DNA of 64,000 nt from Microglena sp. YARC (lineage: Eukaryota; Chlorophyta; Chlorophyceae; Chlamydomonadales; Chlamydomonadaceae). Below, one piece after another: positions 53,631 through 63,122 of this stretch. How positions within the stretch are numbered: position 1 is the first letter of the stretch; every line of letters begins with the position of its first letter. The notes beneath the pieces are model-generated. The model ran no database searches. It was not told the DNA's origin and worked only from the letters and a program-made list of their open reading frames with translations. A program made the translations under genes and the position numbers. The stretch spans positions 60,429,428 to 60,493,427 of the forward strand of contig CM039462.1 of assembly GCA_022414725.1 (NCBI GenBank), in the 5' to 3' direction.

Positions 53631-54555
53631 GGCTCGCTGATCTATCCGTCCATGCTGTTGCGTGTGAGGATATGCCTCTGGTTTTGAGTGAGACCTGGTA
53701 TGGTGCTGCTGTTGCTCCTGTGTAGTATCCGAGCATGCGTTCTCTCTCAGAAGGGTTTGGTTCAGACCATGCGCCGCCCTGGAGAGAGTAGATGCTGCCT
53801 GGCTTGTCAGGTCTGAAGGCTCGAGACAGAGGGTACGCTACTAGAGTAGGCAGTACATTGCGCTCTTGTCCGATCTTGTTTGCTAAGCAAAAAGGGGCTG
53901 TGTCTGATCAGTAGACTCTTGTAGTGCTCCGTCCTGGATCCAAGAAGGCGTTGATTGGCTGAAATGTTGGCAGTCCGACGGGTCTTGTTGAGCTGGAGCT
54001 GGAGATCAAGGGGGTCAACCAAGACTGCCACTTGTTGCGTAGTCTGTGCACTCCTGAGTCGAATGTTGCAGCATCCACGCAGATAGGGAGGCCAAGAGTT
54101 CTGTTGACTGCGTTGAAGTCTTGCGTGGCAATATTTTTTGATCGGAAGTTGTGCTGCATTGCTGCATTCTCCACGATGTAGAGGGGTTGCCGAGGGTGCT
54201 GTAGCTGCTGGATGTACCCTATGACGGTGGTACAAGCCTGTAGGACGGCGGCCCCGGGTCCCTTGAGTCCTCTGTTGCCTCCTGCTGGGCTGAAGTCTTG
54301 GCACTCTGGACCGGCTATGATGAGCCACTGTGATTGGTCGTTCACAGCTGCGGTCATGAGCTGTTCTGGTGTGATCTTGGTCACATCCTGGGGCAGCGTC
54401 GTGAAGGCATGGTCGCAGGCGTATGACTTGAGCAGATGGGGGTAGAGGTTGGTCAAAGCTTGTGTCATATAGCGGGCGACTGTCTGAGCAGCGGGCGCAA
54501 TGTCGCTGTAGATATACCTGTTAACTTGGATGCCATTGCGCACATTCCCCCGCAC
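53545..54555 (-). pseudogene. C5-cytosine DNA methyltransferase domain (DNMT3/DRM-like), frameshifted
   Basis: Frame 54555-53908 shows NGIQVNRYIYSDIAPAAQTV (motif II region), WLIIAGPECQDFSPAGGN (motif IV with the catalytic Cys), RGLKGPGAAV, PLYIVENAAMQ (motif VI) and CVDAATFDSGVHRLRNKW (motif VIII). After a frame break near 53880 another frame gives LVAYPLSRAFRPDKPGSIYS, PNPSERERMLGYYTG (motif IX) and LGNGNPYTSDI (motif X). Motif IV reads P-E-C instead of the common P-C-Q start; the Cys is kept. Motif I is not visible. It sits between RNase H and integrase in one polyprotein. Cytosine methyltransferases captured by retrotransposons are known from dinoflagellates and charophyte algae. Confidence 0.82.
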
Positions 54556-55232
54556 ACATTCCCCCGCACATCTCGTATATATAGAGTGATGCCATTCTGG
54601 GCCATGTATGTGACGGCGGCAGGCAGGGGTGTTGTGCAGATGGATAAGACAGATCTGACGTCAAGGATGTAGTCCACGATGTGCCCTAGTGTCAGGTCTA
54701 GGGGCACATAAGGGGTGGTGGGCACTGTTGGAAATGCTGCGTACAGGTCGCTGTCCAGGTCAATGCGAGCGCCAGTGTTGTCCTCTGCTGTGGGGCTGGG
54801 AAACCGAGACAGTGCGTCAGCGTTGCCATGCTGTGCACCTGGTCTGTGCATGATGTCAAAGTCAAATTACTGCAGCATGCATGCCCATCGAGCGATGGCC
54901 CCGGTGACGTTAGCAGAGGAAAACATCCACAGCAGAGGCTGGTGATCAGTGACGAGTGTGAAATGTAGTCCGAAGACATACACTCGAAAGATCTTGCAAG
55001 CCCAGCAGGCATCCAGCATTTCCCCTTTGAAGCTGTTGTACCCTGCTTCATGCTTGTTAAGGCTGCGGCTGGCACAGGCGCCGAGGTATTCGTTACCTTC
55101 CGAGTCGAGCTGGCCGAGCACTGCTCCTAATCCATGTTGGCTCCAGTCACAGTGGATGAGGGTGCGCGCTTTGATGTCAAAGCGTCGCAAAACCTTGCCT
55201 GGTGTGCTGATATTCCTCCTAATGGCGTCCAT
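54465..55232 (-). pseudogene. G3 RNase H and downstream tether (two frames)
   Basis: Frame 55232-54867 has ARTLIHCDWSQHGLGAVLGQ (Asp), YNSFKGEMLDACWACKIF (Glu) and FTLVTDHQPLLWMF (Asp), a Ty3-type RNase H. Frame 54851-54465 has RPGAQHGNADALSRFPSPT, the usual gypsy signature after RNase H. It runs into the methyltransferase, with a 2-base shift near 54556. Confidence 0.88.
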
Positions 55233-55284
55233 GGCTGCTGTGTGCTCAGGTCCCCAAGTCCACTTGACATCATTCTTGGTGAGT

Positions 55285-56112
55285 TCATTGAGGCAGGGGT
55301 CTGGTTATGGCTGAAAAGTTTTCGCAAAAACAACCGTAGTAGCGCAGCTTACCCAGGATGGTCTTGAGGTCCTTGAGGTTGTTTGGGTAGGGCAGGTCCT
55401 TGATAGCTTGGACTTTGGCTGCCTGCGGGGTGAGACCATGGTTGCTGACATCAAAGCCTAAGAAATCAACTGCGTCCAGTGCGAAGCAGGATTTGTCAGG
55501 GTGTGTGCGGAGGCCAATGTCGATGAGACACTGTAGAACTGCTTCCACGTCCTTGATGTGCTCAGCAAAGGTGGCGCTGTGGACCAGAATGTCGTCAATG
55601 AAAACCTTGCTTAACTTGAGGAGACCACGTTTGCCCAGCTCAGTTTCCATGACCTTCTGGAAGTAAGCTGGTGCTTGTTTCAGTCCAAAGGGCACACGCT
55701 TGAATCTGTAGAGCTGCTTGTCCCACCAAAAGGCCGAGAAATCTTGGCAGCCGGCAGACATGTGGACTTGGTAGAAGCCCGAGCGCAAGTCTACTCGTGT
55801 AAACCACTTGGAGTCACCCAGGTCTTGGAACAATTCCTCTGCAAATGGGAAACCTGTGTGCATGTCCTTGGTCAGGAGGTTGATGGCCTTGTAGTTGTAG
55901 CACACTCTGTTTGCAGTGTACTGGCCATCAGGTCCTTTCTTCAAGGCGACGACAGGGTTTGCTGCATGCTGAGCTGAAGGAGCTGGCTCTATGAAGCCTA
56001 GCAGGAGCAATTCAGCGCAGACTTTGTCTCGAGCAAGTTTTTCTATAGGTGGCTTGCGGTAGGGACTAGTGAATGCCTGCTTGTCGTTGTCCTTCTGGTG
56101 TAGGAGGCACAA
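55285..56112 (-). CDS. G3 Ty3/gypsy reverse transcriptase
   Basis: 275-codon frame covering fingers, palm and thumb: PYRKPPIEKLARDKVCAELL, FTRVDLRSGFYQVHM (first catalytic Asp), RFKRVPFGLKQAPAYFQKVM, VFIDDILVHS (catalytic pair, F-I-D-D rather than Y-x-D-D), SCFALDAVDFLGF and LKTILGKLRYYGCFCENFS. All core RT blocks are present in order, so the fold is intact. The frame is lost just before RNase H. Confidence 0.95.
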   Translation of the reverse strand: MCLLHQKDNDKQAFTSPYRKPPIEKLARDKVCAELLLLGFIEPAPSAQHAANPVVALKKGPDGQYTANRVCYNYKAINLLTKDMHTGFPFAEELFQDLGDSKWFTRVDLRSGFYQVHMSAGCQDFSAFWWDKQLYRFKRVPFGLKQAPAYFQKVMETELGKRGLLKLSKVFIDDILVHSATFAEHIKDVEAVLQCLIDIGLRTHPDKSCFALDAVDFLGFDVSNHGLTPQAAKVQAIKDLPYPNNLKDLKTILGKLRYYGCFCENFSAITRPLPQ

Positions 56113-56593
56113 TCCCTTTGTAGCCCTCTCTCAAATCCTCCATAGTCCGCGCTACTGCTGGGGTCATTCTGTTGAGCATGGCTGCCATCTCTTTGCGTTG
56201 CGCCTTAGTGCCATCCCGATGATGACCGATGAAGAGGTCACAGTCTGGATGTAGGGCCCCTCTATCTGCATTGGGTGTGACTGCTCCGTCTGGCATACTG
56301 TTGTTAATCCCCCCCTCCTGCAGATAGTTGGGGTCCATGTGACTGAGGCAGCTAGTGAGGCCTCCTTGTAGGCGGCCAGGTAGGAGGGAAGCTGGAGTGG
56401 AAGGGTCTAGGTGCACTGGTAAAGCGCAAGCAGGGGACGCTTGGTAAACTGCTGCTTGGCCTTCCAGGAACTCTTGACCTGGTCGCCAGTAGACATCATC
56501 CAGCTGCGTCGTGAAGAAGTCCTGGGGTTCTTCATAGTCGTCACCGACTGGGGTGGATGAGGTAGGGGATGAAGTGCTGGCCATTGTTAGCAA
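56066..56593 (-). CDS. G3 ORF between unknown ORF and RT
   Basis: 175 codons starting MASTSSPTSSTPVGDDYEEP and ending with HRDGTKAQRKEMAAMLNRMT and EGYKGIVPPTPEG, then overlapping the RT frame. It probably forms the N-terminal linker of the RT polyprotein. No protease motif is present, unlike G1. Confidence 0.55.
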   Translation of the reverse strand: MLTMASTSSPTSSTPVGDDYEEPQDFFTTQLDDVYWRPGQEFLEGQAAVYQASPACALPVHLDPSTPASLLPGRLQGGLTSCLSHMDPNYLQEGGINNSMPDGAVTPNADRGALHPDCDLFIGHHRDGTKAQRKEMAAMLNRMTPAVARTMEDLREGYKGIVPPTPEGQRQAGIH

Positions 56594-56655
56594 TTAATCA
56601 GTAGGGGTGAGGTGGGGCAACGATGAGAGCGAGGAGCAGAGGTGGCTGCAGCGTC

Positions 56656-58028
56656 TCATTCGAAGTCATCCTCACTGTTGTAGACGGGTGGCCTGCGGAT
56701 AAGGAAGATGGAGGTAGAGTGCAAGCTGGGTGCCGATGTGTCATACCAATTGATGCAGCGGGTTTGGTGGCACTGTAGCTCTTCTGTATCCTGGAGGGGA
56801 AAGAGAAGAGGAGAGTATGCTGTTGTTGGTCGTGTAAGAGGGCGAGCACAGGGCTTAGCTTGCTGTCCTTGCACGACTGCGTACGCGTCCAGCGGCAAAC
56901 CGAAACCTTGGACAGGTGGGTAGAGGCGGGTGCTGGTGTAGCAACTATCCAAGTAGGGGTAGGACTTTGAGAACAGACTGTAGGTGCCCTGGATTGAGGG
57001 GAAGATGCACACAGAAGCGTCAGTCATAGGTCTGATTGGATCACTTGGGGTGACCAATGGGTGTGAAAGGTGTAGGGACGCCCCGGAGTGCTCCATGCTC
57101 CTGGGGTCGAGCACTTCCCCCATACTGCGTGGGGTGAGAGTGACTCGGATGGGCAGGCCCTGTTCCTTTCCCCAGGTGAGGACAGATGAGTAGTTGTCCC
57201 GAGCAGGCAAGTCTTGGATGCACCTGTGGAGGAGGTTAACGTCTCCAAGGTACAGCGTGTTGTCACTGTTGGTCTCATAGCTGTAGCTTTTCATGCTGTG
57301 TGCAGGGGTTACCATATGCATGAGAAGCGTCACGTAGAACGCTGACCAGTTGGGGTGGGAAAAGCGGATGGAGGACATGTTGAATGGAATGGCGTGTGAC
57401 GACGGAGGTGGGGGAAGAAGCGGAGGATGTCCATCATTAGGTCGATGGGTGCTGTATGTCCAGATTTGTTCCATACGATGGACTCCGTCGGGTGGGTGGG
57501 TGGTCCCTCGAAGGGTGGCACCTGTCCATCCCCTGCCGCAACATGTTCTCTGTATGACGCCATGTTCTGGATTGGCGTGGCTGTTTCGGAAAGTGGATTG
57601 AACATGACAAATGTGTGGTTGTGCACAGCTCTGACCACAAGGGAAGCAAAGCGGGAATTCTCCTGGTTGACTGGATAGCAGGCTGCCATGTCCTTGAGGT
57701 AACGCTCTGTCCGTGGCTGTATGACTTGCCTCCATCTGCTTGAGGAAGCGAGCAAGTTGTGGTCATCGGTGGGCGTGAGGTGATGTGTAGTCAGGAGATT
57801 CTCACGGCGGCCATCCAAGTTGTGGCCTGTTGGAGAGCTCCTGATGTACTCTCTTGGGACAGTGCATGGTACCCTCGGGGGGTGAAGGTGCACCCAAGTT
57901 GTCACCAATGCCGCTGCTGATATGAGCAAAGCTGTGCAGAAGGCAGGGTGGGGATCATGCCGAGGGTTGTCTCCAACTGCAGGATGGTTGGGTTGGTGGT
58001 TCAGGATGTGTTCCACAGCTGCTGACAA
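56656..58028 (-). pseudogene. G3 unknown ORF X, two overlapping frames
   Basis: Frame 58028-57330 has a hydrophobic segment near its start (FCTALLISAAALVTTWVHL) that could be a membrane anchor, and NHTFVMFNPLSETATPIQ. Frame 57735-56656 continues with MSSIRFSHPNWSAFYVTLLM and YPYLDSCYTSTRLYPP to a stop at 56656. No domain recognised. It takes the place where Gag would be expected, so it may be a foreign or variant N-terminal protein. Confidence 0.4.
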
Positions 58029-58195
58029 GATGTTGCGGTACTACATGACATTGTTGAGTGCAGTTGAGGAGTTGACCCGGCGAGGGGTCTCATCAGGCGC
58101 CCACGTGGGTGGTTGAGCAGTATTCCTGTAATCTCTGGGGTAGGAGCGGATGGAGATAAGGGATGTAGCAGTGGGCGGGAGGACCAACAAGTAGT

Positions 58196-58247
58196 AATTG
58201 CAGTGGTAACATACCTATCCTTAGGAGCACGCATACAGCCGTGACAG
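58196..58247 (+). repeat. 52-bp segment identical to G1 21932-21983
   Basis: From aattgcagtggtaacatacc to catacagccgtgacag, identical at every base to the segment after the fourth G-run of G1 and also present inverted in G2. Here it marks the right border of G3. Confidence 0.9.
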
Positions 58248-58443
58248 AGACGTCCAGGCCTCTAGGCCCAATACAAGACCCATTCATCGTAAACCCTATA
58301 CCGGTATTGACAATTGGCGAAAAATGGAATAATAGTACGATAACAGTTCGCTGCACAGCACAATATACCGTACGATAGACAACATAAATATCGTACGATG
58401 TTTATTCGATAGTAAAATATCATACGAAAACAATACTTTAAAA
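58248..58443. other. short unique spacer
   Basis: AT-rich, with three copies of atcgtacga-type palindromic sequence (58372-58430). Nothing else recognised. Confidence 0.4.
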
Positions 58444-58524
58444 CGCTTCGAATAGGATTCGAACCTGTGCAGGAGAACCCGATTGATATCTAGTTAACCG
58501 CCTGAACCGCTCGGCCACCGAAGC
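58444..58524 (-). tRNA. tRNA-Ser (AGA), possibly a pseudogene
   Basis: 81 nt. The acceptor gcttcgg pairs with tcgaagc (one G-T pair), with discriminator g. The D-arm and A box read tggccgagcggttcaggcgg, the class II pattern. The loop ctagata gives anticodon AGA, followed by a short variable arm (cgggttctcctg). The T loop is ttcgaat with a perfect B box ggttcgaatcc. The anticodon stem has one mismatch and a weak pair, the T stem has one mismatch, and base 37 is T, so function is uncertain. No CCA is encoded. Confidence 0.7.
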
Positions 58525-58895
58525 TATCCGGATAGCAAGATACTGGGGTTTGTAGCGGTGTCACTGAATTTGTTATCATAAATTGTTTCTTGATTTCTGT
58601 ACTGGCTTGAAATGTTGCTTTTTAATTGTCCTGTCGTTCAGGCTTCGGCGACAGGAGTTAGAGCCCCGCTGCCGGAAGACGGCGGGTGGTTTCTCGAGTC
58701 CGACTTTAGGGCGGTGTTGTTTCACTGCTAGGACATGAGCCCCTTGTAATATTTATTTTCTTTAATTTGCTTTTTCTTACGCTTTTGGGAGGTTACCTCC
58801 TGGACCAGGTTCTGAGGCGTATGTTGCCCAAACCCTCACTGTTATAAAACTGTCCAGTTTCCCCGGCGCTTTTCAGTCTCGGCATTGATTTGTGC
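58525..58895. other. spacer between tRNA and copia C
   Basis: No ORF or repeat family recognised. A short hairpin (gggaggttacctcc) lies near 58788. Confidence 0.35.
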
Positions 58896-59131
58896 TGAGT
58901 ATGTAACAATTGTTATTGTCCGTTACGTCGGACACTGAGTTGGCATAGTGCACGTGTGGTCCTGGGGCTCCAGGACCCGGGTTGCCTGCCGCCAGGCCAT
59001 AGGCTAGCTATGGCATGCACGTGTCTCCAGAATCTTCCTGGAGACTTCCCATTCTATATAGCCGCACGAGTTGCGATGTTAAGCTATCTGCTCTTCAGTC
59101 TTCAGTGTAACTACTCTTTCGATTGAAAGGT
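58896..59131 (+). repeat. probable 5' LTR of copia C
   Basis: From about tgtaacaattgttattgtcc to gattgaaa before ggttatcggc. It contains a TATA box (ttctatatagccgcac, about 59055) and transcript-start-like sequence. The following ggttatcggcccg resembles the candidate primer sites of copia A (ggttatacgg) and B (ggttctgggc). The 3' LTR is not in the window, so borders are tentative. Confidence 0.45.
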
Positions 59132-59735
59132 TATCGGCCCGACCGCTACCCGCAGACAGCGCCCCTGCGCCCGTGCCAAGTGGATCTTCAGCCCTGCACA
59201 AGGTGACAGTTTTCCCTCAGACTAGCTCGACGGCTTGAGTACTGCTTTTGGCCCTGGATTGCCTACGTGTTCACGTGAGGAATCTAACCTGCGCTGCCTC
59301 GCCTACTGCCCACACAACTCTCCCGTTGTCTCTACCATCCGTCCACGACGAAAAGTAGACGCAGTCCAGGAGTCTGAGTAGATCTTTGACGTGAGTTGTA
59401 CACCCATCAGATCACACACAGCGTTGCGCAATCCTCTGAGATTGCTTGTGCCACGGAGATTCAACCCTGCACACCCTCGTACCCCCCACCCGCCCCTCCC
59501 CTCCCACCCCCTGATTCCGCCACCCCTTGCCCCTCTCCCTGCCACTATACCACAATTTCAGACCAACAGGACCCATTTGGTTCCCCATTTGCTGTCAACA
59601 CTCCCTCACCACTACCTCCGAAACGCACACCCAAGACTGAAGCCCAACAAGCTTCACACCCGGATTATCCACAGGCCGGTTTATTAACCCGGTGTGAAGA
59701 CCAAGACCCAAGACCCCAGCGCCACGACAGACATC

Positions 59736-60754
59736 ATGGCAACACCAGTCAAGCCCCCTGCACTCATCTTCGACGGCACACCTACTATTCCCAGGCACAA
59801 GTTTGGACCCTTCCTCCTACGTCACCTCAAGTCCCACCCTGGGTGCATCTCCGTCGCCATTGATGCGGCGAAGAACGTGCCCCCCGCCACCGAGCCAGGA
59901 ACAGCTGACGGATACCCATAGGAGGATTCTCACTACCCGAATTTGGACCACACTTATGCAACTATTGCGTCTCGTGCTGTTCCCCACCCAATCAACATAT
60001 TAAAGAATGCTGTCGCCTTCAATGAGATCCTCAAGCACTGTTCAGAACCAATCCAACAGGCCATACTTGCAAACACTGACGTCGCTGCCAAAGCCTACAG
60101 GTTCCTCAAGCTCACGTATGGAGAACGGAACTCTGACCTGGAAACAGGGGCTGTGAGATCCATGTATAACCTCATCATGACTACTACTGAGCCACTAAAA
60201 GTTTACCTCTCCCGCAGCTATGAGCTGTACACCTTGCTACCCCAAGGTAAGTCAATGGTGTCAGTAACACCTCCATCCCCGCTTTTCTCAGCATCATTGT
60301 CCAGGGCCTCACTCCTCGTCCAGAGTACAATGGTTTCAGGTTTTCATTCCACAACTCTGTCTGACCTGACTTTGCCTCATTCCAGACACAGATCATCAGG
60401 TACCAGGTCTCCAACCAAATATCTGACTCCAACATCTCCCCCGAATAAAATGAGCACATGGCAGCTGCTGCCTTCCATGGACGACCAAGGAAGGACCGTA
60501 TCCCATCAACCCAGATGACCTGCTCGAACTGTAATGGTTTTGGGCACAACTCCCTCTCTTGCACCAGTGCCCCCACTGATCTGAAATACAGGCCTCCACC
60601 GTTTTCATCTACATCTGGAAATAGGGGATCACCATCCCCCAAGGATGTAGCCATGAGGTCATCCAGCAAATCCAAGTCCCCTAGGAGAGACCACAGGAAC
60701 TCCAACAGAGACCCAAGAGCTACAACCGCCGTGACAGACGTGGTCATGCCCATG
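59736..60754 (+). pseudogene. copia C Gag with CCHC knuckle (stop and frameshift)
   Basis: ATG at 59736 (MATPVKPPALIFDGTPTIPR) runs to an in-frame TAG at 59919-59921 and then continues with DHTYATIASRAVPHPINILK. A UBN2/copia-type Gag core follows: EPIQQAILANTDVAAKAYRF and LETGAVRSMYNLIMTTTEPL. After a frame break near 60255, CSNCNGFGHNSLSC gives a C-x2-C-x4-H-x4-C knuckle and a basic Ser/Arg tail. Copia-type Gag by layout. Confidence 0.75.
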
Positions 60755-60816
60755 TAGCAGATGATGACTGCTCTACCTCCCAGTCCAGCACAGACAATGA
60801 GGATGAGCACAACTTC

Positions 60817-62589
60817 ATGGCATTGACTACTGATGGACCCCAGCCTCTCCAGTATGCTGAATCAACAAGAGGCAAGTCCACACCCCTGTCTCTTCCACAT
60901 GCCCCCCTGGATGACAGTACTTTCTTTGGACCCATGAATGATACAGATGCCTGTCTTATAGAAAAGGAAGAGTCCATACCAGACCTAGTATCAAGTGATG
61001 GCACTAATGATGATGATAATGATGAGGGGAATGCAAATGTGGAGCATGCTGTCAGTACACCCCTTGATCACTGCCAAGCAGCCCTCCAGACAGAATGGCT
61101 GTTAGACTGTGCAGCCCACTCCCACTGCACAAGTAACCCCTCCAACTTGCATGACATTCAGGATCTCCCTCAGCCCATTAGCCTCCACTTGGCTGACCTT
61201 GGAGCAGCCCCACTGATCTGCCTCCAGAAAGTAAAATCTCATATCAGGGGACACCATGGGTCCTTGATCATCCTCCACGATGTGCTCCTTGCCCCACCCC
61301 TGACTACAGACAACATCATCAGCTTGCATGCAGCACACAGGCTCTCTCCCAAGCTTCAAGTCCATTTGTCCAATGCTGCTGCTACCCTCTCCCTCCCCAC
61401 AGCCAAGGGTACAAAGACTATCCTCTTATGCCCCAAAAGGCATGGCCTTTACTTCACTAGCACCTCTAAGAACCCCACCCCTTCCCCTATCCCCAGTAAC
61501 CCTCTTCCCCTTATAGTCATGATGGTCACTCAACCAGAACTGACCAACCAAGCTGCCCACTACAATGATGACTTTGCTGGCAGCTGCCCCATCCCACAGG
61601 AAAGTGCCAGCAGCTCCAGCAGTCTACCAGATCTGATCCCAGTCATTGGTGATGATGACATGCCTGACCTTGTCCAAGCAAACCCACCTTCCTTGCTCCA
61701 GTCAGACAATGGGGGGGAATTCTCACCACACCAAGATGATCTATACACCACATCCTCCCATGACTTCATCCCAGATCCTGACTACTCCACAGCCCCTATC
61801 CAGCAGCTCCCCACTGTTCCCCATGATGAGCTCTGTAACCTGACAGAAGCACAAGCCAGAAGAGAAATGGTCCTCCTGCTGGATCAGGGCAGAACTACAT
61901 ATGAGGGTGCATTCCCTGTTGATGGACAGGGGTCCTGCACTCAGCATGAGCTCTCCCAAGCCCTTAGATTTGACCAGTGGATTCCCTCAGCTACCTCCCC
62001 ATCCCCTGATCAGCCCCTAACTCATGTCAACATGAACACCTTCCCAGTCCATTTCCTTGACAACTCTGGTCTCTCCAGAAACAGGTTTGGAATCCTGCTG
62101 ACCACCCTCAACAACTCTCCTTCTTCCCTTAGAGCCTTTAGCATCAGACCTAGACAACCTGTCCCCACCCTCATTGACCAGCTAGCCATCAAGTTCCCTG
62201 CCCTGCTAGCTTCTGAGAAGGCTAAGTTCCCCAACAGACAGATGCACAACAGCCCCTCCTCAGTCTGTGGACCCCTTCTCAAGCATGTCAACAGATTGCA
62301 GCACATGGTCCACATCTACCCCACTGTTTCTACAGCTGACAGGCCCACCATTCAGTGGGCCATCTGCCTACAAGCAGCTATGGTTCAGGCACATGCCAGG
62401 GTCCTGGTCTCCTGGCCCAAGATGCTCATGCACCCCATCAGCTGTGTGAATCCTGGAGGCAAAGTCATCTGTGTCAACAACCTAAGCATGCACTGGAACC
62501 CAATGGATTTCACATTCATCAACATGCTGGACACCCCAAGGATGTCTAGGAAATCTTTCTCCACCCTCCTGCAGAAAATCCACAATTAG
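60817..62589 (+). CDS. copia C protease fused to an unknown C-terminal region
   Basis: 590 codons without interruption, the longest intact ORF in the window. The N-terminus has an acidic linker (DGTNDDDNDEGN), then TEWLLDCAAHSHCTSNPSNL, the position of a copia protease, with D-C-A in place of D-S/T-G. Downstream ISLHLADLG and TDNIISLHAAHRLS match copia protease strands. The remaining about 350 residues include SDNGGEFSPHQDDL, which recalls an integrase Asp motif, but lack the other catalytic blocks, RT and RNase H. The fragment may be a non-autonomous element or a recombined protein. Confidence 0.6.
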   Translation: MALTTDGPQPLQYAESTRGKSTPLSLPHAPLDDSTFFGPMNDTDACLIEKEESIPDLVSSDGTNDDDNDEGNANVEHAVSTPLDHCQAALQTEWLLDCAAHSHCTSNPSNLHDIQDLPQPISLHLADLGAAPLICLQKVKSHIRGHHGSLIILHDVLLAPPLTTDNIISLHAAHRLSPKLQVHLSNAAATLSLPTAKGTKTILLCPKRHGLYFTSTSKNPTPSPIPSNPLPLIVMMVTQPELTNQAAHYNDDFAGSCPIPQESASSSSSLPDLIPVIGDDDMPDLVQANPPSLLQSDNGGEFSPHQDDLYTTSSHDFIPDPDYSTAPIQQLPTVPHDELCNLTEAQARREMVLLLDQGRTTYEGAFPVDGQGSCTQHELSQALRFDQWIPSATSPSPDQPLTHVNMNTFPVHFLDNSGLSRNRFGILLTTLNNSPSSLRAFSIRPRQPVPTLIDQLAIKFPALLASEKAKFPNRQMHNSPSSVCGPLLKHVNRLQHMVHIYPTVSTADRPTIQWAICLQAAMVQAHARVLVSWPKMLMHPISCVNPGGKVICVNNLSMHWNPMDFTFINMLDTPRMSRKSFSTLLQKIHN

Positions 62590-62784
62590 CTGGACCTTGA
62601 TGGATACCCAGCATCTATCTGGCACCTAAATATGCATCCATAGTTTACTGCTCCATATTGTTTTAGCCATGAACCCTCTAGGATAAATCTGTGTACTGCT
62701 TCCTGTACTGGTATCTTGTACTGCCTAATGTAATAGTGCCCCTTTTGATTTAGATTCCCTCGTCAAGTTACTACTGTATGTCTG
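62590..62784 (+). other. copia C sequence after the ORF, to the insertion of copia D
   Basis: 195 bp of AT-rich sequence with no ORF. It ends in GTCTG (62780-62784), the probable target site of copia D. Confidence 0.5.
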
Positions 62785-63122
62785 TATCAGCTTGGATAAC
62801 ACTCCGGAGAGTGGACTTTGTGTGTGCAGCACGCCAATCTATAAATGCGGAGACGAGAATAAGTTACAAGCACAGGAGACCCATTAAGGGGCACCAGTGG
62901 AGGAAAGGGGGCGGTAGCCTGGAACCTGATCAGGGTACAGGCTAGACAGCGCGTGTCAGGAGAACCGATGACACAGTCAACAGGAAGTCGTCACAGTGTC
63001 ATGAAGAATGACACAGTCTACGGGAAGCTGACATAGTACTGTCAGGACCGATAGTTCTAAGGGAGTACATAAGGAGTCACCAAGACATAAAACAAGCGAG
63101 AGCACCGCTATTCATGCTGATA
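62785..63122 (-). repeat. copia D 3' LTR
   Basis: 338 bp, reverse complement of the copia A/B LTR family (starts tatcagcttggataac, ends attcatgctgata). It shares the A-type U5 end and some B-type internal sequence, so it is intermediate between the two. Confidence 0.88.

Larger units (their letters stand above)
51640..58195 (-). mobile_element. G3: Ty3/gypsy pol fragment with captured DNA methyltransferase and PHD finger
   Basis: On the minus strand, in order: unknown ORF (58028-56656), linker ORF (56593-56066), RT (56112-55285), RNase H (55232-54860), C5 methyltransferase (54555-53545), H2C2 and integrase core (53630-51815), PHD finger (51815-51690). No LTR is seen at either end. The left edge meets capsid-like sequence and the right edge meets a 52-bp piece of G1. 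G1 supplies the Gag and protease missing here, so both may derive from one family. Confidence 0.85.
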
